Below, one piece after another: positions 35,167 to 49,672 of a stretch of 64,000 nucleotides of DNA (position 1 is the first letter of the stretch; each line of letters starts with the position of its first letter). Under the pieces are notes generated by a model that saw only the letters and a program-made list of their open reading frames with translations, was not told the origin of the DNA and ran no database searches. Made by a program: the position numbers and the translations under genes. The stretch is from positions 14,447,001 to 14,511,000 of the forward strand of contig CM020502.1 in NCBI GenBank assembly GCA_009823395.1, given 5' to 3'. This DNA comes from Thamnaconus septentrionalis. Lineage: Eukaryota > Chordata > Actinopteri > Tetraodontiformes > Monacanthidae.

Positions 35167-38100
35167 AATTTTATTTTAAACGTGTGATTAGAAAAACCCA
35201 AATGTAAATAAGTAACAAAATCAACAAATGAAAATATTTAAATCAGTCAATAACAAATGAAACAAATAATATTAACTTAATGTTAACATAAATACAAAAA
35301 TAGATGAGTCAGCAGTCTAGTCACACGAAGAAAATGTGTAAAATGCAATTTGTCTCCAACGACAATGCAAAAAAAAAAAAAAAAAAAACATGTTATTGTG
35401 ACCCCAAATGTCTTTGAAGCCATCCAAGTCATTGTTCATTTTAAAGTTGAATTGCAGCCTCAGTCTGCAGTCTTACATTGCACCCACACTAAGGCTGCCT
35501 CCTCAGGGGCCCTGTCTTCTATATTGTTTCTTCATTGACACATACATTTCATAAAGTTCAGGAATAGAAGAAGAAGAAGAAGAAGAAGAAGAAAGCTCAT
35601 ATTCAGCAATACAACCAGAGTGCCACAACAGCATTTTAAAAACATTCATCAACCATTAACTCCACATGTGAAGAATGTGCACCCTGCACAACCACTCTCA
35701 CCAATCTGATAAATGAATGTACAGATTTGAGCTGTAAACAACTTTATTCTCAACGCACCGCAACGCATCGCAAAAACACAACATGGGATTTGAGGGATTA
35801 AAAGTGGACATTTCACGATTGAAACCTCAGCTGAGTATAGGGTCCCATGACAGCAGTGTTCATAGTGTTCTGCTGTGTGTGACTCCATGGGTGGTGTGTA
35901 ACTCTGCAGTAACCACAGTACTTCTCTCTGCTGTGACCATGCACCATTGGATTACCACGGCTCTGTGTTGTCCCTTGAGCTGAGTGCCTTTCTTTCAGTT
36001 CTTATCAACAACCTTAGTGATTGTCTATTGATCGCATGCTTTCATTCTTGATGTGCTGAAGAGTTCTACATTTATGAGAAGGACCATAGTGTCAAATTAG
36101 GTCACTGTCAACTGGGACTAAATGTCCTTTCTCTGAATAAACGCAATAGAAGAACCTCCAGAGATTCTTTTAAAGAACTAAATGATTTGTGCAAGAGTTT
36201 TAAAAGACAAAGGAGAGTTCTTGAAATTGTCATTGAGTTTGTAGACATTTTGGATGATAGTTTGCCATCCAGGAATACTTGAAGAATCTCGTGTGGTCCA
36301 ATAATTAATGTTTCATGGGTAAAACTGTGCTGCTTTCTCAGATTTATTAGTACTCAATTCCGTTGTCCAATAGGATTTCTGGTATTGCTTAGTCAGGGGG
36401 GAATTGTGTAAGTTTTGTTGTGGATTATCACAATCCGTTCTTAACATTAATTCAGGTTGCATCATTGCAACATTTCCACAATGTAAAACTGTAAGATGTT
36501 AATTTGATCAAATGTCTGAAAACATAATTTTCCCAGCAGCACCCTGACAGCATTTACATGCGCAGACCCTGATCTCTCTACTTATTATTCCAGGGGCCGC
36601 TTGTTGCTGCAGTAAGAGCTGTGACTGTACATGCCGGGGTCATAAACCAGCAAGCTGCCGTTCCTGTTCCAGCTCTATTTCCAGCCATAAGGCCCCATGA
36701 CATAAATACTGGACATGGTTTCCTCCTGCTGGTCCTGCCTCTTATGCAACATGGAGAGAACAAAGCACCTGGAACAGACGAGTGATCAAGATAAGACTCA
36801 AAAGTCCACCAACATCTCTGTAAAATAAAAAAAAAGACATGATCACAGAGTCAAATTCACATCCAAATAGTTGCCATGGATTAAGATTTGAAGATCATTG
36901 ATGGTCCCAGACCAGCAATCTAGTGTTTCTATTGGCCACTATTAATAATGAGCGGTAACCTTGCCGTCTCAGCTCATAAACATTTTTCAGTCTAAAGAAG
37001 GAAACAGACAAATTCAGAAATTACGCTGTGATTGGAGTTTACCTTTCATTTTTTCAAAAATGTCAAGACAGCAGATGAGATACGGAGCTCAGTGAACAGA
37101 CTTGTAAACATGTTCCGGTTATCTTTAAATTTAGACATACTCAGTTTAAACAATGTATTTGTAGTCTGATTAATTTAATGATCCACTTCCCTTCTTCTGC
37201 ACTACAAACCAGTAAGTTGATCAAACCACACGAGGTGAACTAAGGAAGGAAAGTCTGAGAGATGTTCAGCAACGTAAAAACAAGCTTAAAACTCCTGGTT
37301 TCACACAAGTGAAGATTTGATCTTGGTATTAAATGGCAGTTGGCTGTTTCTGTTCCTTTTAGTGGAATTACAGAGCAACATACACTCAACTGCACTTGTG
37401 CTCTATTTTTCCAAGTGCGTGTGAATGACCTCCAGCAGGATTCTGCAGCCGTCTATAAAAAGACGTAACAAGGCGTCGGGATCCTCATTGGCTCACTCGC
37501 TTCCATCTTGTGACATTATTACATTTCCCTCAGTGTGAGCCGGAGCCCGAGGCGCTGCAGCTAAAGTAAAGCAGCCCAGTGGCAGAAGAGCCATCAGTGT
37601 AACACCATCCACTGTTGCTCTTTGGACTAGAAGGCAAGACAAGGCAAGGCAAGTTTACTTGTATAGCACAATTCAACATGAGGTAATTCAAAGTGCTTGC
37701 TTCTTGTTCTTGGGACACACAACAAACCAGTTGATGATGACCTCAGGGGTCTGGATGCTTCGTAAGGAACTAGAAGATCAAGCAGATATTTTGGTCCAAG
37801 ACCATTCAGTGCTTTGTAGACCAGCAGTAAGATTTTAAAATCTATCCTTTGACTCACAGGAAGCCAGTGTAGCCATTTAATGACCGGTGGTTCAGTATTT
37901 TTTTTTTGGTGGTTGGAGGGGACTAGTTAGTGTCTTGTCAGGTGGGCTGACACATGGGCTCCCAGAACACACGTCTGTCACTGGCTGAGGGCATCTATAC
38001 GTCAGTGACCTCAGGAAACAGCCGACCAATGAGCATGCAAAGAATCCACCGTGGTGGAGTTCCACTTGGGAAAGACGTGGCGTGATGTTGCAGTCTCTGT

Positions 38101-40473
38101 GTGTGTGTGTGTGTGGTTTGTATTTGACACAAGAGCTCCGGAGTCCAAAGGCTCCATGATTTGTTTGAGCAGGCCAGGGGAAGATCACTTTGAGGTTATA
38201 TCAACATACCGAGCACATATCAATGGGATGATGTTGATATATCGGTGCAGGTTGATTGAATTAAATCCTATGGTGGTGTGCTGCTTGCCGATATATTTTT
38301 CTATGCAGGGAAGATGAAAATTGTTGGAACAGCTCAGAGAAAAATCACAAACAACAGCAACACAGAACGAACAAACAAACAAACAAACACACAAAAACTT
38401 CTGTGTTCAGCACAAATGAAAAGATGGTCAAAAGCCCAAGATCTCAGGTGACCTCAGGTCACCTCAGGTGTCATAGATTCTTAGGATTCTGCGATTCTGT
38501 TTAGTTTTGTGAGTTGATACACACTGCTCAACTCTTCGCAGCTAATTCCCTTTTCTCTTGTTCTGTTTGCAGATGAAGGAGAACAAATACACAACTCGAG
38601 TCGAATCGAATCGAATCCCTCCAGGACATTTCTCTTCTGATTGTTGGAGCTGCCAAAAAAAAAACCAGGAAGTCCATTCAAGATTAAATATACAGAAAGA
38701 GCTTCTGACCCAACAAACCAACAAACCAACCAACCAACAACACATCCTCGATTGATTGGCGAGGTAGGTAATCCCCAGCCTTTTAAACCTGCAAACATGT
38801 TGCAAAACCAGGTCAGCCCTCATGACTGTTTCAGCAATAAAAAAATCTCTCAAACTTTTTTTTTAATTTTTATTTTTTTTTTTAGCAAATTACACTGAAA
38901 AATTAAGACTCACAGTGGAAACATCCTGCAGGGATCTTTCTCATAATTTCTCAAATTTCTCATATATTCTTTTTTAAAGAAGACATTTGTGTCTGTCATA
39001 CACAAGAGTCCCAACAAAGTTTATATTGAAAAGTTCCCTCTGTCACTTCTGAAGCTTCTAAGCAATGCAAGGGAACCACATCCAAGAGACCAGGAAGTTC
39101 TAATCAACCCAAACAATCAAACGCACCACCAAGCCCCCCCCTGCTTTTTATTTTAGGCTGCTGCTATTTCCACAGGAACCGAAAGCGCTCCTTGGAGAAT
39201 TCAGCCACCCTTGTGCTTTTAAGAATCCCAAGGACGTGTTGAGTGAGCGCCAACAGCGGGTCACTGGGTTCCACTCCTCCACGCTCATTCTGGGGGCTGT
39301 TAAGGCCACTGGAATACTAGAGAGCAGCAGCAGCAGCTACCACCTTCAGCGCTGCTCGTGCCAAACTGGCAGCGAGGCTCTGTCAGGACTCCAGTGGACT
39401 GGGATGACAGAATCTCCAACAACGTGTCTGAGCACAAACTATTAGTAGAAACAGCAATACAGCAATACAGCGGCCGAACAGCCAACAAAACGGCGGCAGG
39501 ATGATCAAAACTAGAAGACATGAGATATTCCCTTCAGCCTTCAAAGGGAAATTCCAAGACTTGGGGACCCTTCCTAAAATGATTGTGGATCACTTTATGT
39601 CATACTTGACTGCTAGACAACAGCTACACACTGTCTTTTTCTTTTCTTTTTTCATCTCTCTTCTTCTTTTTCTACAGTTATTTCTTATTCAGTGCAGGTT
39701 CTGTATGATGTAATACACTGGCAGTGGCGAGGGCTGGGCTGCTGGTGGCTTATATTTGCTTTCAGTTACCTGTATTACCCTTGGGAGATATATATATATA
39801 CTCAACAAAACAAAAATTCAACTGAAATATTGCAAAAAAAATAAAAAAAATAAAAAATAGAATCGCAAACACATGGGGACACACTTGGTAAGCGACAGGA
39901 ACAATCACAGGTACGCATAGTTGGTCAAATGGCACCATCTGTTGGGGGATAAATAGCTGTGCTTTTTTTCTTTTTTCAAAAATTAATTTTTATTTCGGAC
40001 CAGATTTATTTGGTCACCCTATCAGAATGTAACAGCTTAAAAAATTTAAAAAAGTTAAAAAGAGAAATCACTTTATTTTTGTGTGAGAATATCCGTAAAT
40101 TGCATGACACAGACCCAGCAGTACACTATATTGAACATTTATTGCTGGGTTAATTATCCTCTAATTGATCTACAAGGCCACAGTAAATACTACAATATTG
40201 AATATTACTTTAAGTAAACACTGAAACTGTAAACTCCATCCCTGAATACCAGCTGCTGCGCCTGCTGCAGCTTTTATTAACACTAAAGGGTGGAACATGG
40301 TGCATCACAACAAAACTTGAGCAGTGGTTTGCACCAAACTGGCTTCACTGACATCGAACCCAATTCTAATCTAGTTTTCCAGCTGCACGTTCACCACACA
40401 CCACGTCCACGCAGCTACACAGTGAGCACATTTCCAATCATCACAACTCATCTGCGGTTTTTGCCACCACAAC
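35086..40473. other. Intergenic region between SEPTIN7 and EEPD1
   Basis: 5.4 kb. It contains (AAT)n at 35111-35163, poly-A at 35369-35388, (GAA)n at 35564-35593, a LINE fragment at 37631-37875 and a Tc1-type end (ATATATATACTCAACAAAAC) near 39790. An unassigned coding-like stretch lies at 36592-36761 (see findings). No complete gene is seen. Confidence 0.6.
37631..37875 (-). mobile_element. L2-clade LINE fragment (end of reverse-transcriptase ORF)
   Basis: On minus a frame reads RIDFKILLLVYKALNGLGPK, then YLLDLLVPYE, RPLRSS and TGLLCVPRTRSK, the typical C-terminal end of L2/Rex-type LINE ORF2. It runs straight into a tail containing TACTTGTATAGCACAATTC. It is a 5'-truncated dead copy. Confidence 0.8.
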
Positions 40474-41417
40474 TTTATTATGTCTTTATACAATAAAAAT
40501 ACAAATTCAAAAAAAACAAAAAACAAAATACAGACGCAGTACACCAACACAGTGCTAAGTGCCACGTAAAGAAAGCCAGTTCAGTCCAGTCAATGAGTCG
40601 ACCGTCTGACTGACTGCCTTTCACTTACTGTCATGATCAACATCAAAACATGCTTTCCATGTTCAGCCCCTGAACAAAATAATTATAATAATACAAAAAC
40701 AAACTACTTGACTGTGCAGAATCTGCGCAAGGCGTTCTAGTAAATCCTCATAAGCACTTTCTTTTTAATTAAATATTACACTCAGGTGGAGTGAGGTCCA
40801 GAGTACAAGTTTGGTTTTTAACTGCGGCTGCGTAAACAAACAACAACGCACAACAAAAGGAGAGAGAGTATAGGTGTAACGTTGCAGACCACATTTATAC
40901 ATTTCCATTACATGAGATGGACAGGGGGAGAATATTAAATGTCATAATTAAATGAGTGAAAAGGGACATTGTTGCATATAAAAACGCTGCCTGAGGTGAG
41001 CGTCAGCCCGGTGCAGTCCACCAATGTGCAGGGAGTAAGAGGCTGCTTCCTCCTTCGTTCTTTTGGCAATAGAAGGATGGAGTGAGGAGGAGGAGGAGGA
41101 GGAGGAGGGGTGCAGCGTCCCACCTTCCCCACCAGGAGAATGGAGACGACGGAACCTGCTGGTGGCGCTGTTGCTCTCCTGTTGCCCTTCCTGTGCTGTT
41201 TGCTTGAGCAGTGACACTTTATGGATGAACAAAGAGCTCTTCATTATATTCACACTAGACAAGATCCACCTCCACCTCCACCCTTCACTTGATTATTACA
41301 CAGTAATATGCTGTTGATTGGCAGATGGTCTCAACAATCAGGGCTGGCAAATTGGCAAAAAAAAAAAAAACAGAAAAACAATGAAGACTTTAACGTCAGA
41401 AGGGTTGCTTGGAGTTT
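40474..41417 (-). other. SEPTIN7: SEPTIN7 3'UTR with candidate poly(A) signal
   Basis: It follows the TAA at 41418-41420. AATAAA on minus at 40479-40474 would give a 3'UTR of about 940 nt. A (GGA)n/(TCC)n tract lies at 41084-41108. The end is inferred from the hexamer only. Confidence 0.55.
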
Positions 41418-41454
41418 TTAAAATATCTTCTTCTTTTTGTTCTTTTCCAGGGTC
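41418..41454 (-). CDS. SEPTIN7: SEPTIN7 terminal exon
   Basis: 37 nt ending in TAA; the acceptor is TTTTTTACAG. With the split Arg codon it encodes [12 protein letters not shown], the conserved basic septin-7 tail. Confidence 0.94.
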
Positions 41455-43186
41455 CTGTAAAAAACACAACAATAACAGCATTAATATTCTACATTAACTT
41501 GTATGGCAGATGATGTGTAAACAACACAGTGCTGCTGCAGAACTCACGCTGACTTCATTCAATACAGCAGAGAAGTATAGACATATAGTGACATCATTGG
41601 CTTTGACCCCACCACTTATGCACTTGTTCAAACATGAGGCAAATGTGTTCATATTATATTAATAGGCCATATGTGGTACATCACATATATGATATGAAAT
41701 GAGATGTATCTATCCATATACTCCGTTTTCTGTTTGAAAACCATTATATTATTATATTATTAGCATTATAAATATTTGTTGTATGCTATGGATGAAGAAC
41801 TCAGTGATTTTAGAGGCAGAACTATTAGGTTACATTATTAATGGAATTTAATATTTATCCTCAATATGATTGTTAACATGCATGTTTCCACAGTCATGAA
41901 CATTTCCGTCAGTTGCACTCTTGTCCTTCTCGTGTTAGAATACAAGTTCACTCAATTTCAATGTCAGGTTCAAGGTCACTGTTTTCCAATTGTTTTGCAG
42001 TTAAGACGATGGCAGTCGTCCATCTTGCCAAACATACTCAACACCTTGTTTGCAGAAGTCTTACTTGATAAACATAACTGGCAGCATATTTCCAATTCTA
42101 AGATAAAAAAATAAAGACTTAATACTAAAAATATTCAGTGTTTCTTATGCAATTTTAGCAAGACACTTTGTTTTTGGTAGTTTTTTTTGTGGTTTATGTA
42201 TGTCTTCCTGATATTCAGGAACTTTGTCGCTTGTCTTCTAAGCACTTTTTGAACCTTGAAGCTAATTGCTTCAACCTATTGCTGTAATCCTTTTAAAATA
42301 CATTGCATCAACCAGATAGTGCAGTCAACATTAAAATGCAATTGCAATGGTCTATTAGCTGCAAGTTTAGACATTGAAGTATGTGTTATGTATGTATTAA
42401 GTATTTTTCTCACCTGGAGGCATCAAGTTTCTGCTGCTCCAGGATCCTGTGCTGGGTCTCCCAGCTGGCCTTCTCCTCCTCCAGTTGGCGCCGTTTCTCT
42501 TCCAGCTCTCTGTGCTGGGCCTCCAGATTCTTCTTCATCTGCTCGTGACGCCGCTGGAGCTGCAGGGACAGTGGGGTCAAAGGTCAGGAGGTCAAAAATA
42601 GCACAAAGAAAAACAACACAGATCAAAACTTGATGAGTATGTTGAAAACGTGCACGCACGCGGCAGCAGCAGCAACAACAGCCGCAGCATTAGCAGCAGT
42701 AACAGCAATAACAGCAATAACAGCAGTAACAGCAGTAGCAACAGCAGTAACAGCAGTAACAGCAGTAACAGCAGTAGCAACAGCAGTAACAGCAGTAACA
42801 GCAGTAACAGCAGTAGCAACAGCAGTAACAGCAGTAGTAACAGCAATAACATTAACAGCAGTAACAGCAATATTAACAGCAGTAACAGCAGTAGCAGCAG
42901 CAGCAGCAGTAACAGCAAAATTAACAGCAGTGACAGCAGTAACAGCAGTAACAGCAGTAACAGCAGCAGTAACAGCAGTAACAGCAGTAACAGCAGTAGC
43001 AACAGCAGTAACAGCAAAATTAACAGCAGTAACAGCAGTAGCAACAGCAGTAGTAACAGCAATATTAACAGCAGTAGTAAAGGCAGCAGCAGCAGTAACA
43101 GTAACGGTAACATCAGTAACAGCAGCAGTAGTAACAGCAGTAACTGCAGTAGTAACAGCAGCAGCAGCATGGGCACATGCACACAC

Positions 43187-43219
<33 letters not shown>

Positions 43220-43522
43220 TCTTACCTCAGCTTCAGAGTCTCTCAGCTTCTGCAGCTTCTCCTTCACCTTCATCTCAAACACATGCTCCATCTCTTGCTC
43301 CATTTTCTTCATCTTGGTGACATGATCCCGCCGCTCCTCCTCCATCTGAGCCAGAGGACTCCTGGACACACAGAACCTAGGTCATACAGGTGGCACACTA
43401 GGGGCGCTAGAGAGGGGAGCTGTGAAGCTAAGGAGGAGGAGGAGACAGGCCTGACTAGGCCAACCGTCCCTGGAAGCCACCAGCAGCAGCCAGCAGCTTC
43501 CAGCGAGGGCTGGAACCAGAGA

Positions 43523-43556
<34 letters not shown>

Positions 43557-46500
43557 CGGAGGAGAAGATAGAAGCTGGACGAGAAGACTCGGCTTGACGC
43601 CACACAATTCAAACAACGCCAGGACGAGTTGGCGAGCTGGGAAAGCACTTTCCTGCAGCGCATCACTGGACTTTGGCTGGTAGACAACAATAGAGTGACA
43701 TTAAAGCTTTATTATGGTGATAAATAAAATACAAACCAGGACCAGGCTTCATCCTTAAACCTATTTTTTTTTTTTATTTTATTTTAGGGCGAATTACAAT
43801 GAACAAAACAAAAAAACAAAACAAAAAAAAACTCAAGGTTGTCAGAACTCGTGTTTCTCCTCTATAGCAGAATGAGAAATGTTCTCAGTGGGTGTAAACA
43901 TGACAACCAGGAAGCTCACCGATCTATATAAAAGCAACAAACTCTAGTTTTATTTGTCGTTCTAGAAACTGGTAATTCTACATTAATGTGAATGTGCACA
44001 TTAGCTAAATTGGGAGGAAAGGGGGAGGACTTCTGCACTTCTGTTAAATGATGTTTATTATTATTATTATGACTTTTATTTTTCCTTCATTTTTTGTCAA
44101 GTACCTTGGGTTGCATTTTTAAATATGAAAGGTGCTAAACTAATAAAATTTGAATGATTGATTGAAATCGTAATGTCACTTAATTATTTGCAATTTGAGC
44201 TTGTCTTTATGTTATCACTTTCGTTTTTCAAATGCACTGTACAATTTGTTTTTTGACTATACTTACGACTTTTGCCAACATCGACTCCAACATTTCTCAG
44301 AACAAAAGAACCAGAACATGGTGCAACACTGTGAACTGCCACAGTGAAACTTGTCTTAAGTTCTGTTTACTTTTTTTTTGCTCATGCCTTGATACCAGGC
44401 ATTGGGCAAAATACGGCCCGGGGGCCTAATGTCAGCCTTTAAGCTTTTGAATCCGGCCCGCAAAACTTAAAAAAAATATATATTATTGGTCAGTAAGTCA
44501 TAAAATAGTTGTAATTCATCTATTTTTTCAGTGTTTTCATAGTCATTTCAATAAAGAGCTAAACACAGTGGGGCTTCAAAGACACTGATTTGGTTGCAAC
44601 TTCGCTTCTTCTTCAATTGACATTAAAGCAACATGTTTTCTACATATCCCATGATAGATTGTTTCCTCCTATGAGGTGGCTCACCAACACACTCCATCCA
44701 TCTGCTGCTGCTCCGCTACCCCCCCCTCTGGCACACTGTAGAACCCACTGTTGCCCCACCAGTCAGTTGCCCACCCCTGCTTTATACCCACCACTACCGT
44801 GCTCACTTCTGTTCATAACCAACCGTGAAACACTTCCAACACACAACAAAATAGCTGAGACGTTAAGAAGAGTTGTGAGTGATTTAAGACACAACATATA
44901 ACATGAAAGCTGCTGCGGCATCATCTTGATGGTGCAAGACACACATCCACCCGAGGTGCAGGTGAAACACAGGCACGAAGAGCCAGGGGGAGAAGGTGAG
45001 TGAAGGGAGTGAGGAATCATCACTGGAAAGGTTCTTTTTCCAGCAATGCAATTAAACTTACATTTCTCCAGTCGGCTCAGGTCTAAAAAACAAAACGCAC
45101 AGACACTTAGCATGCAGTGGTCAACCGTGAGTCAGGCTGTGAGAGTCAGCAGGTGAATCCTGACTGCAGCTTGGATTAGAGTCCTAGTGTAGTGTAGTGT
45201 AGTGTAGGGGTTAGTTAGCGGTGGGCTTAGCGCCGCTTTGTCTCTCAGTGCAACATCAAGCTCAACTGGTGAGACTGATTAGTATCTGCTCAAAGATTGC
45301 AGGTCAAACACTTGAGCCAATCTTTAAAGCTGCATATGCTAAAAGAGACGAACGTCCCTGGCAGGCAAGATTTTGTCCGACCCGACACATTCTATTTGAG
45401 GAGTAGCAGTTACTGTCATGCTTTGTGGGGATTTCGTGTTGGTATAAGAAACAGGTGTCTCAGATGCAAGGCAAATTTCATGGGGAATTCTGACAATGAA
45501 AGTAATCAATCAATCAATCTGTTACGGCTAGCCTTGTCCACAGGTTAGCAGCCTTATTAACCCATCGCTCAGTCACTGTGGACGTCTATTTTCCAAATCC
45601 ACGTCGCTTCTCTACGTGTTAGTGTTAATGGAGCCGTTCTCGACACCTGCCAGACGCGCCACAGGTGCGTCCGGTCCATCAACCTACTTGGTGAGGTGTC
45701 CCCGGCTCTGACTGCTGTCCCCGTTGTTGCAAGTGACCGCGGCGAGTTTCCTGCTTCGGTAGTTTTCATAGTGAACGTTGTTCGTCACATCTTTTAGGTC
45801 CTGCATGTGGGTTCTGAAAAACAGAAACACATTGACACATGATGTTATTTATTTTTTTTGTCAAAGCATTTGCATAAATGTCAAATTAATTAAAAAATAA
45901 TAGCTGAAACAAAGTGAAAATAAGTGCAATCTAAAAGGTAACCACGTGATGTCAGTTTCTTTTTCAAACTCTCCAAATACTTGACACTTAACCTTTAAGA
46001 TTGCACAGCTGTGCAACACCTTCAGCTTAAGTCACAACTGATAATGGCAATACACTGCGTCCATAGCAAAGCACTCATCTGAGATTAATTACATTGAACA
46101 CATGAATTACAGTTGGTGATAAAAAGCAGCAAGACAACTAACTGAGGAGTTAATGACTGACAGTTGACCTACCGGATGAGCATGTTTCGAAGGATGGTGA
46201 AGTCACAGTGCTCACTGTTCTCCACTGCAGAACAGAAAAATAAGAGGATTGAAACCATTGGCAAACTTGTTACATCAGCAAACTAGTTTAAACTAAATTG
46301 TAAAAACACAATACTGGTCTTTCAATGGAGCATCGGTGCTAAATTTGGTCCACTGGGAACAAAACATAAGCATTCAAAGGGACCAGTCTAACAAAGAGTT
46401 TAACTGAGACAAGTCAGACTAGTTAATTGGTTAGTAAAAATAGAACTGGCATGGGAATGGCAGAAATGACAGGGATTCCATAACCCCAATATTCTCCCTC

Positions 46501-49500
46501 AGAATTGGAGAAGTTGGGGATCATTTTCCTTTTTCATCGCTCAATCAACTTTAATATGGGATTGCTGCAATTCTCAAAGTATGCACTCGAACCAGGCTGT
46601 ATACAAATATGTTATAATTCTATACACTATAGTATACAGAATAGGAAAAATAAGAGTAGTACAAACTAGAAACAAATCTGATTTCCTTGTCAGGTTCAAA
46701 AGAAAGTATAACAAAATTGATCAATCCTGATCAGTGCACAGAGACACTGGGAAACTAATAAGGGAGCTCATCAAACCCACAAGTACTACCAAACAGAATT
46801 TAGACATAGAATCATTCATTGATAACACCAGGTTTGAACACAGAGAGAAACAGTCGTCGATAAATTCTACTGCAAAACCATAGGAGTAAAATAAATGGAG
46901 CGAGTGTAACATAAACATCGCTGGTACATTTTGTGACTTGCTGGAGGGCGGGCTGAAGGCGCGCTGCAGTACCAGAAGCCACCGGCAGGTGGCAGCAGGA
47001 TCCGCTGCTGGTGTCGCTGCTACAGCTAACCGTCAACACGGTCCCCTCCTCTGATGTCTCTGTCGTAGTGGCCCGCTGTCGGAGTGACTCGCATAGCTCG
47101 CATTGCCGTCCCTCCTTCTCTCCATATTTACGCTGAGTGTGAGCCAAAAACACTCGCGGTATTTTAATACTCACTGGTGGCAAACCGCTTTTATAGTAGC
47201 CCTGCTACTAGCCGCCCAAGTCCCAACGGCTACAGTACAATGTACTGTACATCTCCCCCTGTACGCTGAGCTAGCAGTTGATTTTCTGTGTTACATCTAT
47301 ACATACAAAAGTTACCACAAAGTTAAAACCATGAAGTTACTGACCTTCCTTAAATAAATAACGTTACACCAAAACCAGTCAAAAGTTTGAATTCACACCC
47401 CATCTTTCATTTCATTCTGATGACTATCATCATTGCAGTTTCTCACTGAAGGCATATAAACTACGTATGAACACACGTGGAATTATGTAGGAAACAATAA
47501 AAGAGTAAAATAACTCAAGCACGTTTTATATTTAAATTCCTCAAAATAGCCACCTTTCATAAAAAGCATAATTAGAGTTATTGAACATATTTTTCTTTGC
47601 TGCACAATCCTGGGTATCTTGCTCCATATATTTGATGTCTTCAGTATCTATCTGCAGTTTAAAAAATTGTAAAGATTTAAAAAAAAAAAAAAAAAAAAAA
47701 AAGAGAAGTTGTGTCCAAACGTTTGACTGGTAGTGCACATATAGTGGCAGTACACACTCACTGGCCACTTTCTTAGCTCCACAGTGCTCGTACATGGTGC
47801 TTACAGTAGTATCCAGTGTGTGTTTTAAGGTTGATTTTGCAGTCTGCACCGCTATGGCACAACAGTTTCTCTCAACAGAAATGGCGGTGAATGAAAGAAA
47901 ATGAAGATTAGTAATGTGCGAAATACTTATAGTATTACAATACCTACTAATATTTGTGTTTTTAAGCAATGGGACACCATAATTAATTGGCCAGTAAATG
48001 CACTAACATGCTGCAGTGACGGCAGATTTATCAAGAAAATAAAGTGAAAATGTTGGAAACATAAAATCAGCCCTCTGCAATCACTCAGCGACATCCTAAC
48101 TGCTCTAATCAACCGTTTATCAGCTTAAAATGTCATGATAATGTTATTAGCAACTGCCTGCAATAGGTTCAAGGCCTGTGGCCACTGAGGAAAAAAAAGC
48201 GTGTCTGCCAACTACTGGCAGGCTGGTGATTGTGCTCATTTGTTTGCATAGCTCAACAGCATTGTTTACATATGTCATTGCGACGGCAATTGACTCTGTT
48301 CCACTTCTTCAGTTGAATCCGGTCTATCTCCACACGGCATGTGCAGTGAATGAGGCAGAGAGCCGATGACAAGTCATCTCTCCTGTCACTGGAATGTCTG
48401 AATGAAGGACTTGAAAGGCCGGCGGAGGACACAGTTGGTGTTTTTAGAGGCACTCCACAGTTATATAAATAAATATTAGGACAGAAGTGGACGCCTGAAA
48501 CAATCTCAGTTCATAGGATAAACACGCTACCTAGTTTTTTTCTGCTGTCACGACACATGTCAAAAGATTAGTTATGATCAGCATTAGTGCATGAGACAAC
48601 CTTTTATAAGAGGCATCTAAAAAAAAAAAAATCAGTACTATGTGGGTAAAGGCAGACTTTAACCCTGTCAACAAATAACAGAGTAACTGTACACAGATTT
48701 ATTTTGTAATCTACAGGGAAGTCCTCGTTTAATTAATAGGAAAAAAACAACAAAAAAGAAAGATTGAATTTCTCTCTCTTGTATTTCCTTTTCACCCCAA
48801 TCGGTCAAAGCAGATGGTCATCCTCCAGAGTCAGAGGGATCAGTTGGTTTCTCTTTGATTGTGGAAATTGCTTTGAGGTGCTTTTGGCTGTGATTTAACG
48901 CTTTACGATTCAAAGTTGATTGATTCCTGATTTCTTGCTTTAAATGCCGAAATTGTTTCTTGAATACGAGGCTTCAACCTTTTGTATGAGATACAAAATG
49001 CCTCATCCAAGTCCAGTTTTACACTTTTTTGCTCTCTTGTTCTCTGCATGCTATCCTTCCACTGTGGCCGCAGAGTACCACAATTTCAATGGTCTGTGTA
49101 TGTTACATATACTGTAGGATTGACACCTTGAACCTTGAAACTTGAACTTAGTTCCTGACTACTTCGGCACTGAGACTCTGATGTTTCATAACGCGTAAAA
49201 CAACAAAATTCTAATTATATCTAAATTAAAACAAGCCGTTGTCAGGACTTTTGCTGCAAGCTGTGTCTTGTCAATGCTGACTGTCACAGACTGTGACGCA
49301 GTTCGTCGCTAGCAGCATGTGCAAACGTTTCATACTGAGATGAAAGCAAACAAGCGCACATGGACTGCGTTACTGCTCTGCAAACCACTTGCACATGACG
49401 CTCGCTCAATAATTCAATAAGCGTGGAAATGGCGTGTTTACATGTCTGTCGGGGAAAGAGAGGGCAAAAGAGAGAGAGGTGGGGAATCATGAGCTGGGGA

Positions 49501-49621
49501 TCAGTTAACCTTTGCCCTCTCACCTTCAGCCACACCCCAGGGGTACTGCCGTCCACGCACTCGCTTCCCATTGACCTCGATGATCGTGTTGCTACCAACG
49601 ACGGCCAAGGGTAAACGATCC

Positions 49622-49672
<51 letters not shown>

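Noticed and set aside
42661..43166. CRISPR-like array
   Set aside because: There are no unique spacers; it is a eukaryotic compound microsatellite.
42592..43597. Frames of 200-315 aa rich in Leu, Ser/Asn or Thr/Ala/Val
   Set aside because: They are translations of the CAGTAA-type and CAG simple repeats within SEPTIN7 introns. Two also run into the true SEPTIN7 exon antisense or in frame.
46812..47183. 123-aa minus frame inside a SEPTIN7 intron
   Set aside because: No recognisable domain, and the flanking septin exons join in frame without it.
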